Shown here: one piece after another, positions 59,885 to 64,000 of the stretch
Layout of the letters: each line of letters begins with the position of its first letter
How positions within the stretch are numbered: position 1 is the stretch's first letter
Source of the DNA: Clostridia bacterium
GTDB taxonomy: Bacteria; Bacillota; Clostridia; Oscillospirales; CAG-272
Assembly (NCBI GenBank): GCA_017938205.1
Contig: JAGBCA010000050.1
Coordinates: forward strand, 1 to 64,000
Length of the DNA stretch: 64,000 nucleotides
Direction of reading: 5' to 3'
The notes under the pieces: generated by a model
Told to the model about the DNA's origin: nothing
Seen by the model: the letters and a program-made list of their open reading frames with translations, nothing else
The model's database searches: none
Translations under genes and position numbers: made by a program

Positions 59885-61071
59885 CAGAGAACAACTTTGT
59901 TACAATGCTGGAGGAATCAATCAAACCTTTACATACAGGAGAAACCGTGACCGGTATCGTGTACGCTATTACCGATAACGAGATCTATCTTGATCTCGGC
60001 GCAAAGTTTACCGGCGTGATCGTTAAAGAGCAGATCACCGACGATGCATCGGCGAAGCTCCAGGATATGTTTAAGGTAGGCGATGAGGTTACCGCCTTCG
60101 TCATCAGAGTGGAAGATGGCAAGGGCATGGCTACCCTCTCTAAGACGCGCGTTGACCGCGACAGAAGCTGGATCGTTCTTAAGGAAGCATTCGAGGCAGG
60201 CACTGACCTTGAAGGCGAGGTTACCGCTGTTGTAAAGGGTGGCGTTGTTATGAACGTTGCATCCAACCGCGTATTCGTTCCCGCTTCTCAGACCGGTATT
60301 CCCAAGGATGGCGATATGTCCGTTCTTGTCGGAACCACCCAGAAGGTCCGTCTCATCGAGTTTGACGAGGGCAAGAAAAAGGCTCTCGGATCGATCAAGG
60401 TTATCCTCAACGAGGCAAAGAAGGCCGCTGAGGATGCTATTTGGGCCACCCTTGAGGTTGGTGCTCACTATCGCGGCGTTGTTAAGAATCTCGTCCCCTA
60501 CGGTGCTTTCGTAGACATCGGCGGTGTTGATGGTATGGTTCACAATTCCGAGCTTTCCTGGAAGAGAATCAAGCACCCTTCCGTGGTTGTATCCGTTGGT
60601 CAGGAGATCGAGGTATTCATCAAGGAGCTTGACACCGAGAAGAGAAGAATTTCTCTTGGCTACAAGACGCAGGAGAATGATACCTGGTACCAGTTCACCC
60701 AGAAGTACAGCGTTGGTGACATCGTTCCCGCTAAGATCGTTTCCCTTATGCCCTTCGGCGCATTCGCTGAGGTTTACGAGGACGTTGACGGCTTGATCCA
60801 CATCTCCAGAATCTCCACCGAGAGAGTAAACTCCCCTGCTGACGTTCTTTCCATCGGTCAGATCGTAAATGTTAAGATCACCGAGATCGACGACGAGAAC
60901 AGAAAGCTTGCGCTTTCCATCCGTGCGATCGAGGAGGCTGAGAAGAAGGCTGCTGAGGCTGAGGCAAGAGCTGCTGAAAAGGCCGCAAGAGATGCCGAGA
61001 GAGCTGAAGAGGAAAAGAGAATCGCCGAGGAAAGAGCCGATATGGCTCCCTACATCGTAGGTTCCATTTGA
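59875..61071 (+). CDS. rpsA: S1-domain ribosomal protein (short RpsA)
   Basis: A 398-residue protein with four S1 domains (starting near residues 19, 108, 195 and 280, each with the GxxVxGxV and GAFVDIG type cores), shorter than the six-domain E. coli S1. A highly charged alanine/glutamate/arginine tail of about 45 residues forms a likely helix. It binds mRNA at the ribosome or may be an S1-like translation factor, as in Firmicutes. GGAGG precedes the ATG at 59875; the ATG at 59881 is an alternative. Codon use is strongly biased, as in highly expressed genes. Confidence 0.94.
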   Translation: MEMTENNFVTMLEESIKPLHTGETVTGIVYAITDNEIYLDLGAKFTGVIVKEQITDDASAKLQDMFKVGDEVTAFVIRVEDGKGMATLSKTRVDRDRSWIVLKEAFEAGTDLEGEVTAVVKGGVVMNVASNRVFVPASQTGIPKDGDMSVLVGTTQKVRLIEFDEGKKKALGSIKVILNEAKKAAEDAIWATLEVGAHYRGVVKNLVPYGAFVDIGGVDGMVHNSELSWKRIKHPSVVVSVGQEIEVFIKELDTEKRRISLGYKTQENDTWYQFTQKYSVGDIVPAKIVSLMPFGAFAEVYEDVDGLIHISRISTERVNSPADVLSIGQIVNVKITEIDDENRKLALSIRAIEEAEKKAAEAEARAAEKAARDAERAEEEKRIAEERADMAPYIVGSI

Positions 61072-61088
61072 TTTTTCGAACAATCTAT

Positions 61089-61127
61089 AAAAACTCCTTG
61101 CTTCAATAAATGAAGCAAGGAGTTTTT
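61089..61127. terminator. Perfect bidirectional terminator after rpsA
   Basis: AAAAACTCCTTGCTTC (61089-61104) and GAAGCAAGGAGTTTTT (61112-61127) pair perfectly with a 7-base loop. It ends rpsA and the convergent minus-strand hydrolase-like gene. Confidence 0.93.
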
Positions 61128-61129
61128 AT

Positions 61130-63037
61130 TTAAACCGAAAGCTCAAAGGCTGCCATTCCATACGGCGCAACGTCACCAATAATACGAACGTTGTTCCCTT
61201 CCAAAATGCACTCGCAACCAACCGTTCTAATGCTCTTATAAGCACGATCAAGCATAACAACCGGTGAAATGATTTCGTCGATACTCATATTGAAAAGTGC
61301 AACGGCCAAAGTGCCGTCATTCTCGCTCCTCGCCGTTTGCATATAGAGATAAGGATGCTTTTCGCACACAACCGGCATAGTTTTACCGCAAAGCCATTCG
61401 ATCGCACGAATGAGCTGAGCCTGCCTATAGTAGTTGTTGAAATAATTATAATTGTTTTTACTGCTTCGGTACGCATCGATCAGAAGAACAAAATAACGCT
61501 CTCCCGCCTTATTTTTATAGAAATAAGAGGCCGGTGCGCCATTCGGCATAAAGGTGCTATCAATTTCCGCTTTAGGCGAGATTTTCGCTTTCTGCATTGC
61601 AATATCGTTGATGCCGCGAATCTCATCCATTTCTTTTTCAAAATATTCGCCTGTATAGTTTGCACTTTCACAGGATTTTAATCCTGTATCAAATCCACGC
61701 TTGGAAAGAATGCGCGCCGCAACTGCATCAAGGATCAGACCGTTTTTCATATCCTGAGCATCAATATATCTTGCATTTTCGCCAAAAACGATCGTAGGAT
61801 AGTCGGACGAAGGAGTATAAACCGTAGGAATGGAGTTTTCGCTCGCAAGCTTCTGTGCTATGCTGAAATAGGCGTTCCACGCAAAGGAAGAAATGCCGGG
61901 CTCGTATTTTTGGGGAAGGTCGTATTTTTTCACCTTGTGCATTGCTTCAAACACACGAAGACCGATATGTTTCTTCCCTGCAAAAAATTCTGCAAGCCGC
62001 GAGCGAAGCTCTGCATTCCGTACGTGACGATCACAATAGCCCGTTTCGTAGCCGAAGGGGCGGTTATAATCCAACATATATTTGAGTCGGCCTTCCACAC
62101 TGCCGGAGGCAAGGACGGCAAAATCAAAGATTTCCAACTGCCGTGCGGGTACGGCGTACCGAGGACGCGGATACACGTCTCCCTCTGAAAAAAGTTCGAT
62201 ATCCTCTCCCTCGCACCAAGCCGCCTGCATACGCGTATGCTCCACAGCATACTGTACACGCGGACCGTGATACGGCGCACCAATGGTACGAATGAAAGGT
62301 CTCGTTTTACCTGCAAAAGCCTTAGCGAGAGCAATCATATCCGTTCCTTCAAAATCCCATGTGGTGTAGACGGCGCAAGCACCGAGACGGATGTTTTCGT
62401 TGATCTCATCTACGGCAGAACGAAGTTGGTAAGCAAAATCCAAAAGTGTTTCGCCCATAAGATCCATCCAAGCTGTGCGATATTTGTTTTCCCCGCCCGT
62501 AAAAGCAAGCTCCTCCATTTTTTCATAAGGAATTTGCTCACCCAAGCGATCACAAAGGATCTTCATATGCCGATCACAACAGCAACCCATATTATATTGT
62601 CGGATATTGAGGCGAAAATCATCATCCAGCATAATGAGATCGGGTCCCATTTTTGCTACTGTTTGAATCGCGCGAATAAAGCACGCTCTGAATTTTTCAT
62701 CTAAGGGGCAAAAGCCTTCCTGTGCCATATGGCCATCAGCGCCACGGATACGCGTGAAATCCGCCACGTATTCGCTCTGTGTGCTATGTGCAAGAATGCC
62801 GCCGTGACCAAAGGAATCCATCCATACACCGACCTCAAACCCTTCACTCTTAAAATAGGAAATGGCGCGTGTCATACGTTCAGGCGCACTGTATAGATAA
62901 CAGTTCGTGCGTGTGATCGCCTCTGTAGAAAATAGAAACACACGCTCTGCGCCAATTCTCCTAAGTTCTTCCGCATATTTTTTCTTTGTTTCATCATTGA
63001 GAACTTCAATACTGAGCGGTACAGAAAGCTTATACAT
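61130..63037 (-). CDS. Uncharacterised TIM-barrel glycosidase-like protein
   Basis: A 635-residue protein I cannot assign. The N-terminal about 320 residues look like a barrel with alternating strands: RVFLFST, GFEVGVWMDSFGHGG, DLIMLDDDFRLN, IRLGACAVYTTWDFEG and DIELFSEGDVYPRPRY, with several acidic residues at strand ends that could be catalytic. A cysteine-rich GCCCDRHM follows the LDDDF strand. The remaining part resembles a Rossmann-like and a beta-sandwich tail, as in GH42-type enzymes. There is no signal peptide. Its first eight bases overlap the GH78-like gene, so the two are probably co-translated and act on the same rhamnose-containing glycan or glycoside. Confidence 0.6.
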   Translation of the reverse strand: MYKLSVPLSIEVLNDETKKKYAEELRRIGAERVFLFSTEAITRTNCYLYSAPERMTRAISYFKSEGFEVGVWMDSFGHGGILAHSTQSEYVADFTRIRGADGHMAQEGFCPLDEKFRACFIRAIQTVAKMGPDLIMLDDDFRLNIRQYNMGCCCDRHMKILCDRLGEQIPYEKMEELAFTGGENKYRTAWMDLMGETLLDFAYQLRSAVDEINENIRLGACAVYTTWDFEGTDMIALAKAFAGKTRPFIRTIGAPYHGPRVQYAVEHTRMQAAWCEGEDIELFSEGDVYPRPRYAVPARQLEIFDFAVLASGSVEGRLKYMLDYNRPFGYETGYCDRHVRNAELRSRLAEFFAGKKHIGLRVFEAMHKVKKYDLPQKYEPGISSFAWNAYFSIAQKLASENSIPTVYTPSSDYPTIVFGENARYIDAQDMKNGLILDAVAARILSKRGFDTGLKSCESANYTGEYFEKEMDEIRGINDIAMQKAKISPKAEIDSTFMPNGAPASYFYKNKAGERYFVLLIDAYRSSKNNYNYFNNYYRQAQLIRAIEWLCGKTMPVVCEKHPYLYMQTARSENDGTLAVALFNMSIDEIISPVVMLDRAYKSIRTVGCECILEGNNVRIIGDVAPYGMAAFELSV

Positions 63038-64000
63038 ACGAGAGAATATCCTTTACAAAAAATTCGGATTCTTCGTCTTCGAACACATATTCCTTTTGAC
63101 CAAAAAGACGAAGATGTTTTCTCACACCCTTTGGTGCGCGAACAGAGATACGAAAGCCACCGTTCTCTTTTTTCCAGCTTACAAAAACCTCGCCCAACCG
63201 TGTTGGTACGATTCCCTTCGCATATGTCAGCGAGCCGGTGATGGGTTGAATCTGAATTTCGTCTTCTTCATCCGCAGATACCCCCAACACATGTCTTGTA
63301 AATTCATAAAGCGGCGTACTGCTCCAACCGTGACATTCGCTTCTTGGAGAATCGGGGTTTTCGCACCATGAGGTACATCCGTTTTCAAGCATTTCCTTCC
63401 ACTGATCAAAAATTCGGAAACCGCGCTCGTAGCACCCACATTTTTCAAGTGCTCTGAATAGGAAATAATTCATCGAAAAGCAAGCCCTGCTGATATCCTT
63501 ATAAAAGAAGCTATCGATCAAGGCATCCCGCTCATTTTCTTCATACGCCCCCGCAAGGATCGCAAAGATCGAGGTGTGAGCACTAAAGCTTTTACCCGAA
63601 GAGGAATCGCTGAACATCCCTTTTTCGGCTTGATAGCAGGTGTTTCGCAGAATCTCGATTGATTGCTCTTTTCTTTTTAGATATTCCTCGGCAAGACCAT
63701 CTCTTTTAAGGGCTTTTGCAAGCATAGCCGCATCATCCAGCGCGATCGCATAGTACAAATGATAGAGGGCGTGCACTTCTCCATCAGCTACGGGAGGACC
63801 ACCGTTTTCCCACTGCGGCACCCAATCAAAGAAATCCCAATAACGCGTATTCGTGATATGCCCCTTCTCCTTGATCATACGATCAAAGAAGCCGAGAATA
63901 CCGTCTGCAATTCCCGTATAAAGCGACAAAAACGTGAGATCACCTGTTTGTCTGTAGTAATTTCCAAGCATCAAAATCCAAATCAAGGAATAAGAAGGAA
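63030..64000 (-). CDS. GH78-like alpha-L-rhamnosidase, N-terminus off the edge (partial)
   Basis: The 3' part of a gene that continues past the right edge of the window; the frame is open through position 64000. The visible about 320 residues match the (alpha/alpha)6-barrel end of GH78: SLIWILMLGNYYRQTGDL, RYWDFFDWVPQW and HGWSSTPLYEFTRHVLGV, followed by the C-terminal beta-sandwich (LTYAKGIVPTRLGEVFVSWKK). The first apparent TTG/ATG at 63986 is not a true start because the frame reads through upstream. It probably removes terminal alpha-L-rhamnose. It overlaps the unassigned hydrolase by eight bases. Confidence 0.8.
   Translation of the reverse strand, partial: PSYSLIWILMLGNYYRQTGDLTFLSLYTGIADGILGFFDRMIKEKGHITNTRYWDFFDWVPQWENGGPPVADGEVHALYHLYYAIALDDAAMLAKALKRDGLAEEYLKRKEQSIEILRNTCYQAEKGMFSDSSSGKSFSAHTSIFAILAGAYEENERDALIDSFFYKDISRACFSMNYFLFRALEKCGCYERGFRIFDQWKEMLENGCTSWCENPDSPRSECHGWSSTPLYEFTRHVLGVSADEEDEIQIQPITGSLTYAKGIVPTRLGEVFVSWKKENGGFRISVRAPKGVRKHLRLFGQKEYVFEDEESEFFVKDILSYV

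Noticed and set aside
59929..61083. A 384-codon open frame on the minus strand across rpsA
   Set aside because: It lies fully antisense to a well-recognised, strongly codon-biased S1 gene, has no ribosome binding site and shows no known domain. The biased codons of rpsA remove stops from the opposite strand.
1..64000. CRISPR arrays, prophage, insertion sequences, toxin-antitoxin pairs or defence islands
   Set aside because: I looked for repeat-spacer patterns, integrases, transposases, restriction enzymes and retron- or CBASS-like genes and found none. The accessory region at 8.7-21 kb is metabolic.

Overview
The window looks like chromosomal DNA of an endospore-forming Clostridia member (Bacillota), plausibly a gut-associated, carbohydrate-using anaerobe. 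Three things support this. Sporulation genes are present (spoIVA with a textbook sigma-E promoter, yabP, yabQ, a spoVB-type flippase). The Firmicute-style control includes a tyrosine T-box, cdaA and a bifunctional rel. The gene orders hup-rqcP-yabP-yabQ and cmk/plsC-ispH-rpsA are clostridial. No rRNA, CRISPR array, prophage or insertion sequence is visible; one tRNA is present. Genus-level placement cannot be made from the sequence alone.

Layout. 1-8.5 kb: CPBP membrane protease, GH2 glycosidase, spoIVA, a small P-loop kinase on the minus strand, galM with an overlapping metallo-beta-lactamase-fold protein that has lost its metal ligands, then a T-box leader and tyrS. 8.7-21.7 kb is a sugar-catabolic, accessory-looking island. 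It holds two parallel sets of TIM-barrel sugar isomerase plus Gfo/Idh/MocA dehydrogenase, an EamA and an MFS transporter, two AraC regulators, a decayed FAD-oxidoreductase fragment, an Ald-like dehydrogenase paired with an MmgE/PrpD protein, and yfbR. 21.7-24.6 kb: tRNA-Gly(CCC) behind a long leader hairpin, and a calcium-type P-ATPase.

24.7-35.4 kb is one minus-strand glycogen operon, glgB-glgC-glgD-glgA-glgP-GH13-aroK, with a consensus promoter in front of glgB. It covers ADP-glucose synthesis, elongation, branching, phosphorolysis and hydrolysis. 35.4-48.1 kb (minus strand) is a housekeeping and sporulation block: cdaA, a 36-residue membrane peptide, a COG2509-type flavoprotein, recJ, rel, dtd, hemZ, the spoVB-type flippase, hup, rqcP, yabP and yabQ. 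48.2-51.2 kb: a Crp/Fnr regulator under a promoter-operator palindrome, followed by a three-gene ABC importer. 51.2-54.0 kb: dinB and a histidine kinase without a neighbouring response regulator.

54.1-61.1 kb (plus strand): gltX, a MurR/RpiR regulator, a HI0933-family flavoprotein, a cmk-plsC fusion, ispH and rpsA. 61.1-64.0 kb (minus strand): an unrecognised TIM-barrel hydrolase-like protein overlapping a GH78-like rhamnosidase that runs off the right edge.

I did not find a clear new defence or mobile system. The best leads are the sugar island with its shared regulatory modules, the metal-site-less MBL protein, the unassigned hydrolase next to the rhamnosidase, a hairpin family with a conserved 13-nt loop, and a possible sigma-E promoter buried inside a terminator before yabPQ. 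All functions are inferred by recognising motifs by eye; no database search was run.
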